Below, piece by piece: positions 22,223 through 34,769 of a stretch of 64,000 nt of DNA. The first letter of the stretch is position 1. Each line of letters opens with the position of its first letter. The stretch is from Diadophis punctatus similis (lineage: Eukaryota; Chordata; Lepidosauria; Squamata; Dipsadidae). The DNA lies in NCBI GenBank assembly GCA_023053685.1, contig JALIGW010000002.1, positions 167,159,034-167,223,033 on the forward strand, given 5' to 3'. The notes beneath the pieces were generated by a model. It was not told where the DNA came from. It did not search any database and saw nothing but the letters and a program-made list of their open reading frames with translations. Both the position numbers and the translations under genes were made by a program.

Positions 22223-22849
22223 CAGAGGCGGGTTCCTAATTTTTTTACTACCAATCTGTGGGCGTGGCTTATTTTGTGGGTGTGGCTTGCCAGCCATGTG
22301 ACTGGGTGGGCATGGGCCTCGGGAGCTTGGCAGCGGCCAGAGAAGCAGGGGGGCATTGCCCACCCGCAACACAGCCCCCCGCAGCGGGAGCAGCAAGACC
22401 GCGGCAGTGGTTCTTCTAGGAGGCTCCGGCCGGCCTGAATGCTTCTCCCCATACGATGATCCTAGATACCTGCCGCCCGTTCCCCCTCCCCTCAGCAGCT
22501 CGAGAAACCTCAAACGTGCGAAAATGCCTGGGATCATCACCGCGTGTTCGTGGCTTCTCGGACTGCTGAAGGGAGGGGAATGGAGATAGCTCCTGCCACC
22601 CGTTCTTTCAGCGTCTCACGCGCTCCCTCAGCCATCCTCCCCTGCTTGGACTCACTGTGGGGTAGGAAGGCAGCGCATGCGCAGTGCCGGAAGCTCGGCT
22701 TCTGGGCATGCACAGAAGAAAAAAAATTTTAAAAATTAAAAAATGGCGGCGCCCAGGCATCAGCAACCGACTGCACCGGTACTGTGATGTCACCAGTGGC
22801 CCGCTACCGGTGCTATAGAGTGGACCGCACTGGTAGGAACCCACCACTG
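22223..22849. mobile_element. long hAT-type MITE (627 bp)
   Basis: CAGAGGCGGGTTCCTAAT to GGAACCCACCACTG with perfect duplication ATCTGTTG (22,215-22,222 and 22,850-22,857). GCGCATGCGC lies at 22,673-22,682. A homologous copy in the other orientation begins at 63,514. The short frames (for example FVASRTAEGRGMEIAP) occur in both copies. Confidence 0.85.
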
Positions 22850-23160
22850 ATCTGTTGGGATCCAAAGAATCCCATCGCAGAAAATTGGTTTGGATTCTAA
22901 CAGATGTTAACTTTCCTCTTCTTTTATCTTATGACATTAATGAAGCAATATCTGCCATTTGTCCAAAAAACCTTTGGCATGGAACTTTGTCCAAAGTTTT
23001 CCAAAGCACTTTGGACCAAAGCATTTTTTCCCAAACAACATTAGTATATCATTCCCCCTGTTATCCTTGTAGCTGAGATATAGTAACAGGCCTAAGTGTA
23101 ACTAGCTAACAGCAGAGATCCTGAATCTGGATTTCCTTGATGTAAGTACAGCATCTAATC

Positions 23161-23395
23161 CAGAGGTGGGTTCCTCCCGCTTCGGACCGGTTCCATAGAA
23201 CTGGTAGTAACTTGGCGGCCTGGGTCGTTGGAATCAGCAGCGACCCAGGCCTGCTACGCCCCCGAGCCAGTTCTCTTGGTGGCGCCATAGGCTCCGCCAT
23301 CTTGTCTTTTGCTTCTGCGCATGCGCAGAAGCTTTGTTTTAGCATGGCGCGTCCCTGAGCGAACCGGCAGTGAAGAAAACCAGAATCCACCCCTG
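23161..23395. mobile_element. hAT-type MITE, CAGGGGTGGGTTC family
   Basis: CAGAGGTGGGTTCCTCCCGC to AATCCACCCCTG with perfect duplication ATCTAATC. It contains CCGCCATCTTG and the perfect palindrome TGCGCATGCGCA (23,316-23,327). Confidence 0.9.
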
Positions 23396-23403
23396 ATCTA
23401 ATC

Positions 23404-25579
23404 AATATTCATATGGTCACTTACTTTGTATAGAATTTTCTACGTTGTCTTTTGCTGAAATCCAAAGTGGATCCTACCTGCCCAAATGGTGTCTTTTGAA
23501 TGCAGGTACAGAGGCAAGAGCGTGTGTCTGGAGAACAGATCAGAATGATTCATTTGTTGTGGTAGGTCACTGCCCATCTGTTTGATGTCTTTTGTTGGCT
23601 GTAGTGACTAATGACACTTTCCATTTTAAACCGAAGAGGCTTGAGCAATGATAACATTATTTGATGTGGCTTGCTCTTGGACACATGATTACTCAGAAAA
23701 CAGGGGAAGAAAGCCAATAGTTTTTTTCCCCTGCAACTCAATAAGCCATAATTTATTTTTCTTCTGCAGTCTACAGATAGGGAACAACTCTCCTCCGGAA
23801 CTAAGGGCCAATCCCAGCTATCATTTCAATACTAAGTTATTCACCAGGCATAAATGTTGCAAGCCCCAGGAGGCTTCTCTCACTGTTCCTATTTCAATAG
23901 TCTACATTTGTATCTGCATGATACTTATAAAGCAATGTCTTAGGATATGTTCTAAGAGAACCCAGAAGAAAAATATTTAGACAGGGTCTTCCCCCTGGCT
24001 TCTTCTCTGTCTCTGTCTCTTTCTGCCCCCCCCCCATCTCTCTGTCTCTCTCTGTCTCTCCCTCTCTCCCTCTCTCCATAAATGAGTCAGTCTATTCAGT
24101 CAACTCTTTCTAGATCAGCAGATTGGTTGGGTCAGACCTGCTATTAAATGCTGAACTGAAGAAGACAATTCATACATAGCAGCCTTTCTGTGAGCCCCTT
24201 GTCACCAGGTAAGCAAACGACTCCCATGGGTGGGGAAGGGAAGGTTTTTATGGATTGATTCCAAGGAGAGCATAGCAAAAGTTTGACATGGAATATTGCT
24301 ACAAAATACTTTGCCTTACAGAAGTCAAGAGCCTTCCATTGTCTCTTCGGGTACCCCAACTATCTTAATTATGCATGAATTAGCTCTGGAAAGATCGCAG
24401 ATGGAATTGATTCTCCTTTTGTGGAAGAAGAGAAGTAATGAACTGCTTCCAAAGAAAAAGAGCACACCACATTCCTTGCATTCTCTTAAAGTTTTGGTAA
24501 CAAAGGAAGAAGTAGATCAGAGCACAGGAATTAATCGGGAGATACAAAGAGATGCTTCCCTGTTATCCTTATATTCTGTTTTACCTCTATATAAGCAGAG
24601 CTGCATCAGTAACTTTGAACACAAATCCAGAGCCAGCCAGTCTCCTGAAAAATCTAGAATTTGGTTACAGCTGAGAAACTATTTGACATCTTTTGATTCT
24701 AATGGAGTGCAGCCACTGCACATTGACCTGCTTAAGCTATAGTTCTTGTTTTGCTCTGCTTGTAGCACTCTATAAAACTAGCTTCTTCTAGATTATATGC
24801 AGCTAAAAACAAGTAATAAAACTAGCTGATGCTTCCACGTCATACTAGCAAAGTCTTGCATTATTTATGATTTGTTGTTTAGCTAATCAGATATTATTTT
24901 ATTTGAGTGAGTGAAAGAAAATAGCAAGTAAAGAGGTCTAAACTTTATTGTAATTAAACAGAGTTACAGATAGGGTCATTTTACTTTAAACTTTATATAG
25001 CTTGAATATCTACAGTATGTAGTGATTGCCTTTTGCTAAATACAAATAAGGTGTGAATAATAATAACATTTAAGTATATTCGATCCCTTTTGCATTATAT
25101 TGTTATGAAGGTTCAGGTTAATACTTTCTAGGAATTATGGAAGTTGACATGTAACATACTTCCAATAAGGCAATCTTCTCCTGTGTGATATGGGGGGGAA
25201 ATTGCCTTATTGTGCTATGAACTATAGTTTGCTTCACTATAGTTTGCATGTCAGCAATTAATTTTACCAAGCTTATATGGCAGTCAATTCATATATGAAA
25301 GACTTAAGACCACCAAAGCGTTAATAAGATTAAAAAACATAATGTAACAGTTACATTTCCCAGTGACAAGGAATAACTATAATTCATATACACAACAATG
25401 TACAGTATATCGAGAGACAAGACTAACCCTTCAGGATCCACAGACTTGCTGAATCAATGGCTTCATGAAAAACTAACAGAGTCAGGTGGCATCTGATAAC
25501 TTTTTCCAGAGAAAGAAAACAGAGTTTTAGAAGGCTTGATCTGGATCCCTGAAAGTGACAATCGGATTTTAAAAGATGG
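23404..25579. other. no gene recognised; CT-rich tract at 23,999-24,077
   Basis: About 2.2 kb, mostly unique-looking. A 148-codon plus frame at 24,296-24,742 is the longest non-repeat frame. It shows no domain I know, begins in AT-rich DNA, and I do not call it a gene. Confidence 0.35.
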
Positions 25580-25587
25580 GCATATAC

Positions 25588-25996
25588 CAGTGTTGGCGAA
25601 CCTTTTCAGCACCGAGTGCTGAAACGGGAGCACGCACATGTGCGTGCGTGTGCCAGAAACTGGAAGAGCAGCTGCCCGGTGCGCATGCGCGCACCGAGAA
25701 GATGATCTTCTGGTTTCCGGCGTGGACATGCGCACTGGCCACCTGGTCTTCTTGTCTCTGGCGCGAAGACCAGCTGGCCGGTGCACATGTGTGCACCGGA
25801 AACTGGTAGATCATCTTCCCAGTGCGCGCATGCGCACCGGGTGGCTGCTCTTCCAGTTTCTGGCACTCCCACGAGCGTGAGGACCAGCTGGCCGGCGCGC
25901 CAGAACCTGGAAGAGCAACAGGAGATGGCTCGCATACCCAGAGAGATGGCTCTGCGTGCCACTTCTGGCACGTGGGCCATAGGTTCGCCATCACGG
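25588..25996. mobile_element. hAT-type MITE, CAGTGATGGCGAACC family
   Basis: CAGTGTTGGCGAACCTTTT to CATAGGTTCGCCATCACGG with perfect duplication GCATATAC. The interior has inverted GTGCGCATGCGC-like blocks, so several long frames on both strands are artefacts. Confidence 0.85.
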
Positions 25997-26004
25997 GCAT
26001 ATAC

Positions 26005-26735
26005 CAATAGGGAAGGCAGTGCTGTAGCTATTCAGGTCCTGAATTTGGATGGATCTAAAGGTACAGATAATCTGTACGTTGAATTGCACCCAGTAGACAG
26101 GGAAATTCTCAAAGCAGAGTGTTACATAACACATTGCTCTCCATCCCTAACTGCCTGAGGTATTGTTTTCAGGACCACTTGCAGTTTCCAGGTGATCTTC
26201 AGGGAGAGCCCCAGTGAAGTGAGCAAAAGGTATATGGTGGCCAAAGCATGAATGGACTGTCAGGAAAGCCTCCTGATCCCAGGAAACATCATAATTGGGA
26301 CACAAGATGAATCTCAATAAAAACCTTTTGAGACACAATTACTGCTTTCCTTCAAGCAGAACTGAGTTTCCTCACCTTAAAAGAGTAGAAGTCTTGGAGA
26401 AAAATCTATCTGGGCAGACTCTGAGATTGACATTGACTTAATGGCATAGAATCAATTTTTAAAAAATCTATACAAGGGAGCATAATCTCATGCAGAGCCA
26501 TAGACAGAATCTATGTGGAATAAGAAGACCTCTGCATTAAAAACTATCTTGCTGGGATTAACTCTAAGTCAAGTTCTCCCCATTTAGACCATCACAGCTT
26601 TGAAACATAAAGGCACAATCTTAACCACATCTCTGCCTTGGCCTGTGTTAAGATAGACAGCTGAGCATCATTTACATGTATGTAAAAATGAATTAATATG
26701 CCTGACCCTGAGTCAGCAGATGCCCCAGTGGCTTT
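26005..26735. other. no gene or repeat recognised
   Basis: Unique-looking spacer. Confidence 0.4.
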
Positions 26736-26739
26736 ATTG

Positions 26740-27076
26740 GGGCTGTGGTGCTGCAGTGGTTAGAATGCAGTATTGCAGGCTAACTCTGCCCACCAGCAGG
26801 AGTTCGATCCTCACCGACTCAAGGTTGACTCAATCTTCCATCCTTTTGAGGTTGGTAAAATAAGGACCCAGATTGTTGGGGGCACCAATAAAGGAGTGTA
26901 GCTCATGGTTGAAATGAGGGGTCCTTGGTGCTCTCTGAGCAGACGTTTCATTACCTTAATTAGGTAACATCATCAGTGCAGTGTTGGGGGCAATATGCTG
27001 ACTCTGTAAATGGCTTAGAGAGGGCTGTAAAGCACTGTGAAGTGGTATATAAGTCCAAGTGCTATTGCTATTGCCA
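26740..27076 (+). mobile_element. tRNA-derived SINE with CTATTG tail, carrying a 107-bp insert
   Basis: Head GTGCTGCAGTGGTTAGAATG and GGAGTTCGATCC (B-box-like), body CAAGGTTGACTCAATCTTCC, tail GTATATAAGTCCAAGTGCTA then CTATTGCTATTG. About 107 bp (26,884-26,990) with GCAGACGTTTCATTACC interrupts the body at GTTGGGGGC, which is repeated on both sides. Confidence 0.75.
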
Positions 27077-27355
27077 TTTACATGGATAGGGGAAAACTCA
27101 ACTTCGGCAGCACCACAAACGCAGAGGATCCTAGGCTCAACCTCTCACCATGCTTCCACTAACTAGATCTGCTCACTTAGGAAGGGAGAGAGCTCCTGCA
27201 GAACAAAGCCTGCACTTCCAATCCTTGCATTTGATTTGATACTATGGGTCTAGGATACCATAGTATCAAAATCCATTGAGATATCAAGCAGAATTAGGAG
27301 GGTGTTGCTTCCCTATCCTAGTTATACCTGGATGGTGAAATGTGCAACATCATAA

Positions 27356-27357
<2 letters not shown>

Positions 27358-27418
<61 letters not shown>

Positions 27419-27424
27419 AACAAA
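27358..27424. repeat. (ACAG)n microsatellite
   Basis: About 65 bp of CAGA units grading into CAAA. Confidence 0.95.
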
Positions 27425-27727
27425 TAAATCCACCAGAAATCATCTATAAAAGCATGATCAATGTGGATTTGGTTCTATACCAGCCCTGAATTCTGACTGA
27501 ATAGGGGTAGATATTGTAATAACCAAAAATGTATTTATTTATAAATTTATCAGCCGCCCATCTTACCATAAGGTTAGTTGATGCCATAAGAATTGGTTGG
27601 TTTTGCACAATGCATTGAACCCTAAACACTGCTTATTGATAACCATGGTTGGGTAATATCTTTCATATTATGCCAAATCAAATGAGCCCGTCTTTTAGTG
27701 TGGTATTAGTCACAGCAATAGTATTTA

Positions 27728-27932
27728 GGCTTATACACATAGCACTTTACAGCACTCTCTGGGCAGTTTACAGCATCAGCATATTGCCCCCACCAATCTG
27801 GGTCATTTTGCTGACTTTGGAAGGATGGAAGGCTGAATCAACCTGGAGCCCCTGTCAGGATTGAACTTCAGGCTGTGGGCAGAGTTTCCTTGCAATGCTG
27901 CACTTTAACTACTGTGCCACTCAGGGTATTGG
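27728..27932 (-). mobile_element. tRNA-derived SINE (CTATTG family), minus strand
   Basis: Reads as the reverse complement of the copies at 26,740 and 28,938: CAGCATATTGCCCCCACCAA and GGAAGGATGGAAGGCTGA are shared. Confidence 0.7.
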
Positions 27933-28135
27933 AAATAATGAAAGGAAATTATGTATAGTCTCCCCCCCTCTATGGGAATCTATATGATAAAAATAATTTG
28001 ACTACCTAGATGAGAACATTCTGAATACTAACTACCGTAGGTTTCAGATAGCTAGTAAATCTGTTAACACTGGTAAACCTGGCATGGGAGCAGTAACTTG
28101 GAGCTGAGCTCAGCCTGAGGACATAAAATGTTTTT

Positions 28136-28352
28136 CCCCTTCTGTTCAATTGTGTCCAATTCTCAGAGATTGCTTAACACGTCCCTGCAGTTTTCTTGGC
28201 AAAGTTTTTCAGAACTGGTTTGCTATTGCCTCCTTCCTAGGGCTGAGAGTGAGTGATTTACCCAAAGCATCCACCTGGTTTTGTGCCTAGGACAGAAGTA
28301 GAACTCACAGTCTTCCTCTTTCTAGCCTGATGCCTTAACCACAACATTAAAC
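28136..28352 (-). mobile_element. tRNA-derived SINE (Sauria type), minus strand
   Basis: Contains CAGTTTTCTTGGCAAAG, CTAGGGCTGAGAGTGAGTGA and, at the tRNA-like end, GCCTGATGCCTTAACCAC. Confidence 0.7.
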
Positions 28353-28458
28353 TGGCTCTTACCTTTAAGATATAGAAATCAACATACATACCCATGTAGA
28401 AATATCAATATTTGGGGCCTTAGGTTCTTGCTTATTTATGTTTTCCTCCTAAGAAACA

Positions 28459-28835
28459 TAACCTTCGGGACCGCATCCTACCACATACCTCCCTACGACC
28501 AGTTAGGTCCCACAGAGTGGGCCTCCTCCGGGTCCCATCAGCCAAACAATGTCGGTTGGCGGGCCCACGGGGGAGAGCCTTCTCTGTGGGAGCCCCATCC
28601 CTCTGGAACCAACTCCCACCAGAGATCCGGACTATCCCCACTCTACTGGCCTTCCGCAAAGCTGTAAAAACATGGCTCTTCCGGCAGGCGGGGTGAAGAT
28701 TGGACTCCCCCAGGAATGAATGTTCTTTTTAAAATTATGACATGTTTTTAAATTTTGTATTTTATACATTGTTCTTATTCTTGTTGTACGCCGCACTGAG
28801 TCCTACGGGATTGGGCGGCTTATAAGAACTTTTAA
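28459..28835 (+). repeat. L2-type LINE 3' fragment
   Basis: Closely matches 36,163-36,540: GACCGCATCCTACCACATAC, GGGGAGAGCCTTCTCTGTGG, GGCTCTTCCGGCAGGCGGGG and the 3' end GAGTCCTACGGGATTGGGCG. Followed directly by an (AAATT)n tail. Confidence 0.85.
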
Positions 28836-28906
28836 TTAAATTAAATTAAATTAAATTAAATTAAATTAAATTAAATTAAATTAAATTAAATTAAATTAAA
28901 TTAAAT
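28831..28906. repeat. (AAATT)n microsatellite at the L2 3' end
   Basis: About 14 tandem AAATT units growing from the LINE tail. Confidence 0.95.
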
Positions 28907-28937
28907 ATATTTTGTGATTTTATAATGTTGTAATAGC

Positions 28938-29162
28938 CATGGTGGCGCATTTGTTAGAATGCAGTACTGCAGGCTAACTCACTGCTCACTCCAGGAGTTC
29001 GATCCTGGCTGGCTCAAGGTTGACTCAGCCTTTTATCTTTCGGTCAATAAAATGAGGACCCGGATTGTTGGTGGCAATATGCTGACTTGGTGAATCGCTT
29101 ACGGAGGGCTGTAAAGCACTATGAAACGGTATATAAATCTAAGTGCTATTGCTATTGCTAAC
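28938..29162 (+). mobile_element. tRNA-derived SINE (CTATTG family)
   Basis: Full-length-looking copy: TGGTGGCGCATTTGTTAGAA head, GAGTTCGATCCTGGCTGGC, body TAAAATGAGGACCCGGATTG, tail CTAAGTGCTATTGCTATTGC. Confidence 0.8.
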
Positions 29163-29164
29163 TT

Positions 29165-30335
29165 ACCAAATTTTCCCTGAATAAAATTTTCTGGAAACCA
29201 GGTAAACTAAAAGTAGGTAAGAAATAATGTCAGATTTCTTTGTTGGCCTTCTATTCTGGTGCTCTCTGTTCAGTGCTGGCTGAAGATGCTAGGAATTCTA
29301 GGCCAATATATCCAAGGGGTACCAAGTTAGGCAAATTCCTACATCAGCGGAAACACTGATATGCCATCTTCTAACAGAGTCTCATTTAGAGAAAGAAAAA
29401 GAAAATCACTCCTCCCACTCAGTAGATCCAGCCTTCTGCTTTTCATCAGGAATTAGCAGTGAGAGCTTTTCCATATGAGACAGTAAGGTTTTGCTTATGC
29501 AGCTATTGTGGTATTTGTTTAAAAATGCAGATGGGCCACATAGAATCCTTCTTTGAAATGTTAAAGCCTTCCTAAAAAGTCAGAAAATGACACAGCTCTA
29601 AAAATAGAACACTATGTGATACAATAATCTCTGCTGACCGTACTGATTTGTTTTCAGATCAATGGCTATTCTTTTGACGGTTGGGTTCAACAGTACAGTG
29701 GAGAAGATCTGAATAAAATATTTACAGTATTAATTGCTGTTAGTGGGAAAATTAGTAAGGGGTTTCTTCTCCAAAATTGGAGGCAAGAACTGAACAGTGA
29801 ATTAAAACTGGATTTAGAGGTTACTCAAGAACTGAGAAAGAGGATTTGTTTGTTGGCAATGAAGAACTCAAGAGGGTGAGCTGCTTGAATGTGGGGAGAT
29901 GAGATGGCAGTGAATTGGACTGGGACACTAGGAAATTATTGTTATTGATGGTACAAGCCTCCCTTCAGATGAGAGACAAAGGCAGCAGTAAAATACTTTC
30001 CCCCCAGGATGGAGGAACAGAGTATAGACTTCCAAAATCTAATTAGGAGATCATGAAGGTATGTTAAGTGTAATTGTAATGACTTTGTCAAATCTGCCTC
30101 TGGGTAAGAAATAGGGTAAGTGGAAGAATCGGGAATTGGGATGTCTAGCTGCTAGAAGGGAGGTTTGATACAGATGTAGAGTCATTTCCTGCGGTTCCTC
30201 TGGTATTTTATCAACAACATTCAGGACTTCAAAGCAGTTCTGGATGTTTAGTCCTGGAAAGGATGGGTACATGCTCGGTATCATCGGATGAAAACCGGTT
30301 GGTTTTCTTCTGCTGCTTTAGGTTGACTTGGAACT
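29165..30335. other. no gene or repeat recognised
   Basis: About 1.2 kb of unique-looking intron-like sequence. Confidence 0.4.
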
Positions 30336-30339
30336 AGGA

Positions 30340-31060
30340 ACTTATATAAGAACATACGTTGATCTGTTCCACAGTCAGACCCTGGTCACACCTTGCCAAC
30401 TGAACTCTTCAACATACTTGTATGAATAATATAATACATTTCAATTTTGTGTGCTCCATTTGGTAATACACTGTACATTTTATTTTGCTTGTTTCAGGGC
30501 TTTGTTAGCAATGAAGAAATCATCAGATTGTCAGAAACTGATAAGTCATTCTCTTGATTCATTCCTGATTCGTAGGCCATACAACCCAAACTATATATTC
30601 AAACCCCTTAATATATGTAACTTTGGCATTCCGTTATCCAACCACAAACAGACTGCATATTCTGTCAACTTTGGATTGAACTTGACCATCAAGTTCATCA
30701 GACTCCTCTTTTTCTACATCAATGGTTGGAGTATGACTTTGGATAATCATCATATGAGAGAGTTGTCTGCAAAATCTAATTGATATTATCAGGTCATTGA
30801 TGGCATTATATATCCAAGTATTATCTTTGCTGTATCCTTTCTGATTATAAAAGCAATGCCATCGGTTTTCATGTCCTGAGTAGTAAAAGACATGATCTTT
30901 TGATTCAGAGTATCCAGTTCCAGTTCATTTCTATTCGCTATTCGTGCCTAAAATGTTATTCTGTAGTTGAAACATTTCATCTTTAATGCTGTTTAAATCC
31001 CAAATCTTGGTCTGAAAGTAAGACTGAAGGAGGTTCAGATAATCCACTGATTCAGGATCC
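30340..31060 (-). pseudogene. RTE/BovB-type LINE endonuclease fragment
   Basis: On the minus strand, broken frames match the apurinic endonuclease domain of RTE LINEs in order: GIAFIIRKDTAKIILGY, NDLIISIRFCR, IIQSHTPTIDVEKEESDE (cf. IIQVYAPT), GLRIRNESRE then LISF and FIANKAL, and finally GSDCG (the GADCGSDH motif). Multiple stops and frameshifts mark it as dead. Confidence 0.7.
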
Positions 31061-31371
31061 CCTGAAGCTGTTATGTGACCACTTTCTTATAAACTTCCCT
31101 AAACAATAAAGGTTGGATACTGGAAGAAAATTGTCCAGCATGATTGAGGTTAGTGAACCAACACCATTTTAAAAGATGACGGGACAATCTCCTCTGTCAA
31201 GAAAGAAATCCCCACCGCTAGAACCCAGCCTTCTGTCACCAGGAGAATCATGGATCTAATAAATAGATGGCCAAAGTCAGTCATGAGGAATCTGTCTATT
31301 TCATCAGGTCCAATCAGACTCTTCAAACAGAGCAAGTTTGCTCTGGGTAACTCCATAGAAACTGTATAAAG

Positions 31372-32072
31372 CAGGAGTATCAAACTTGATTTCATTGAGG
31401 GCCACAGAAGGGTTGTGTTTGACCTTGGAGGGCTGGGGGGCGTGGCCATGGTGGGTGTGACCATGGTGGGCATGGCCAGCTCAATGTCACTTGTGTCAGA
31501 GGTACTTGTGGTGGCCAAGGTAGGACTTCCCTGAGACCCTCCCTCACTCCATTATAATCTCCTTCCTTCCTTTTCTTCTTTTTCCTTTCCTCTTCATTTT
31601 CCTCTCTTCTTCCTTCCCCTCTTTCCTTATTTTTCCTTCCTTCCTCTCTTCCCATCTTCTGTTCTTTTTCTTTTTCTTTGTCTTTCCTCTTTCCCTTTCT
31701 CCTTTCCTGTCCTTTCTTGTATTCTCAAATGCAAAGGGGGAAACATTTCTCCTTTTGTTTTGGTTTTAGTTTGTTTTGATAGCCCTCTGCCAGTGAAAAT
31801 GGAGCTGCAGGAGGCCGTTGCGGCCAAAAATGGGGTGTGGGGGGATGCACATGCCCCCCCAAAGCTCCATTTTCGCTGGCAGAGGGTTGCAGGAGGTTGT
31901 CGTGGCTGAAAACAGGGCACGGGTGGCTGTGTGCAGCACCCTCCAAGCTCCGTTTTCGCTGGCAGAGGCAACACGGGCCAGTCCTTTGCTGTTTCCAGAC
32001 TGGCTCTGCGGGCAAGATCTAAGTGCCCTGCTGGCCAGATCCAGCCCGCAGTCCTTGAGTTTGACCCCCCTG
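31372..32072. mobile_element. hAT-type MITE, CAGGGGTGTCAAACTC family (701 bp)
   Basis: CAGGAGTATCAAACTTGA to TTGAGTTTGACCCCCCTG with perfect duplication GTATAAAG. The interior has a CCTT-rich tract (31,549-31,725) and repeated TTTTCGCTGGCAGAGG units in both orientations (31,790-31,965). Confidence 0.85.
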
Positions 32073-32309
32073 GTATAAAGGGAGTGGAATTTTAACTGAC
32101 AAATGCTCTGCAATCAATAGGAAACAGATGGGAAAAATATCAATGCTGATCATTAATTTAATTGGACTTGCCAGTATTTCTATATTTTAAGATTGATGGA
32201 TCACATTCAGTTGCTCCTTTATATTTCAGTCTGTGGCTGTAAAAAAAAGTTTCATCTAATCGTTTTAGGACTGGGTTGTAGTCCTAAAATTTACAGACTT
32301 TGCCTATAG

Positions 32310-32611
<302 letters not shown>

Positions 32612-32621
32612 TTACATGCCA

Positions 32622-32850
32622 TCAAGAGGTTGTCAACTCTTAGTGGTCACACAGACTTTCTCCTGGTCTTTCAGCTCTTCCAATCGTGCAATCATTGCCA
32701 CTATAACTCAATCCATCCACCTCTTCTTCTTTTCCCTACCTTTCCACAGCATTACTGTAGAACCTTCTCCAGAGAGCTGGATCGTCACATAATGTGTCCG
32801 AAGTAGAACAATTTGAACCTGGTCATTTGTGCTCTGAATGAGTAGGTTTG
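32622..32850 (-). pseudogene. RTE/BovB-type LINE 3' coding fragment
   Basis: The minus strand carries the block encoding the YFGH-MRR-SLEK-ML region near the BovB ORF2 C-terminus (plus strand: TCTCCAGAGAGCTGGATCG, CACATAATGTGTCCGAAGTA). Frame broken. It abuts the GA microsatellite. Confidence 0.65.
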
Positions 32851-32899
32851 TTTGATGATGATATAGTCTACTACAGTACAAAAATGTTTTATAATTTTT

Positions 32900-34765
32900 G
32901 TCTACAATTATCTATTGCATGGATTTGGATCTACTGTAATTTGTTGCAAGGATTTGGCATTCGCCAATCGGATGCCCCACTAGAATTAATGAAACTGCAG
33001 TGCCAATGACTCCTAGCCAGCATGGCCAAATCTTTACAATAATAAGCTTTCCGGGGTTAACTTTTATTAACTAATTTCATTCAACTCATAAATAGCATGC
33101 CTTATCTGATATAATAATCTATCTGTAGTAAAACAGTTGGTTATATTCTCTATGTATTTAATCTTTTCAGGCAGTTAGCTACAATAATAAGATTTCACAG
33201 TTCTGATTTAACAATAAAAAAAACCTTTAGAAGACCAAAAAAGCAAACCTCCCTACATGTGCAATTCTGGGATAATAATTAAATCCTTGCTTCATTCCAA
33301 AAATTTGGGTTTGATGTTGTTATAAGTACTAATCTGAAACATGACCACAAACATCATACCTTCAAATATTAAGAATATTTAACCAAAAACCCATCCGGTC
33401 CCAGAGATTTGTTTACTTTTAGATAGACTTGCCTGTCTCACCATATAAATCCTGATGGGTTTCCCATAGCAACTTGCTTTCACTGTTTATTGATGGACGT
33501 GCAACCTTTCATTACCACCTTAATTTTGTGCTTGTTCTGAGCAAGATTATTTTTTTTAATAATTCTCCCGTATCATTTTCAGAAGTAATTGTATAACTAT
33601 TGTTCTTGCAAAGTGGATGGGGAACAATTGCTTTTAATCCTAATTTTGAGTACTTGACACCTGAACCAATCTCATTGAGCATTTTACCGTATAGTAATGA
33701 AGTAAAATGTAGTAAAATGGTAATGAATAGTTGTGGTCCATCCCCAACCAGTTCTTTTAATTCTTTTCCCCCTGTTTTTGTCTGTTTTCTTCTCAGGTTA
33801 CTTTTTTGAGTCCCCCCTCCTGGCCAGGGATTACAGCTTCTTCATGCTACTCAATTTTAATCCTTACTACTAAGAGTAAAAAATAAGCTATTTTGTAACA
33901 TCTCCCACCACCCCACCACCCCACACACACTGCTCTTCTGCGCTGGATGGGGGATAATTTGCAGGCAGAAACCTCATTGTAGGTTCTCGTGCACAGCTAT
34001 TTTTCACTGCATAACCTCCACCTCTGCTTGGCCATAAATAACCACATAATCTTTATTTTTAAACCTGCATTACTGCAGTTGTGGAGGGGTGCATGAAATT
34101 AGTAGCTATTAAGCAACCCAAAACAGCTACTTGAGAAGACAAAAGTATAACTGCATCTAGCTAACTTTACTGGGGAGAGGAAGCACTCCTCCTCCTCCTT
34201 CCTCTTCTTTCAAATGTTATTTGATGTAATTCGTCATCTGCTTGATTTATGTAGCACATGTCACAAATAGAGTGTTGTAGTTTTCTGAAAGCACATTCCC
34301 TGTCATGTGCCTATCCAGCAGCCACTCTGTTCTGGAAAACTATCACCAGCATTGGATTCTTATGTGACAGGGGCTGCAGGGTTTTCCTTCTCCATGTTAC
34401 GTTAACTGTCTCTTCATTTTTAAAGAAGACTTGCAGGGAAGCCATGGGCTACCAGTAAACAATTGTGGTCAGCCCTACAGCTATTGCAGAACTGAGATCT
34501 GAGCTTTCCATACCCAATCAGGATTTAGTTTCAAGGCAGAAGAAACAAAAATCTTCAGCAGTGCTAAGGAAAGTACAATGTTCAGTTTTAAATAAATTCA
34601 TAAATAAGATGAAATTGAATCCTGGAAGAACCAGGACAGGTGAAAGAATTTTTTTTTTAATCCAACCTGTAAGTAAAGTTTGGAATTTGCTACCATGAGA
34701 TGGGGTGCTGGTTAGAGCAAGTCATAGAAGTCTATGACTAGGGCTAATATTTATTTATTTGCATG
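32900..34765. other. no gene or repeat recognised
   Basis: About 1.9 kb of AT-rich unique-looking sequence; short C/A-rich run at 33,905-33,930. Confidence 0.35.
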
Positions 34766-34769
34766 CTTG

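Noticed and set aside
25569..26010. Several overlapping 60-140-codon frames on both strands
   Set aside because: All lie in one GC-rich hAT MITE with internal inverted repeats.
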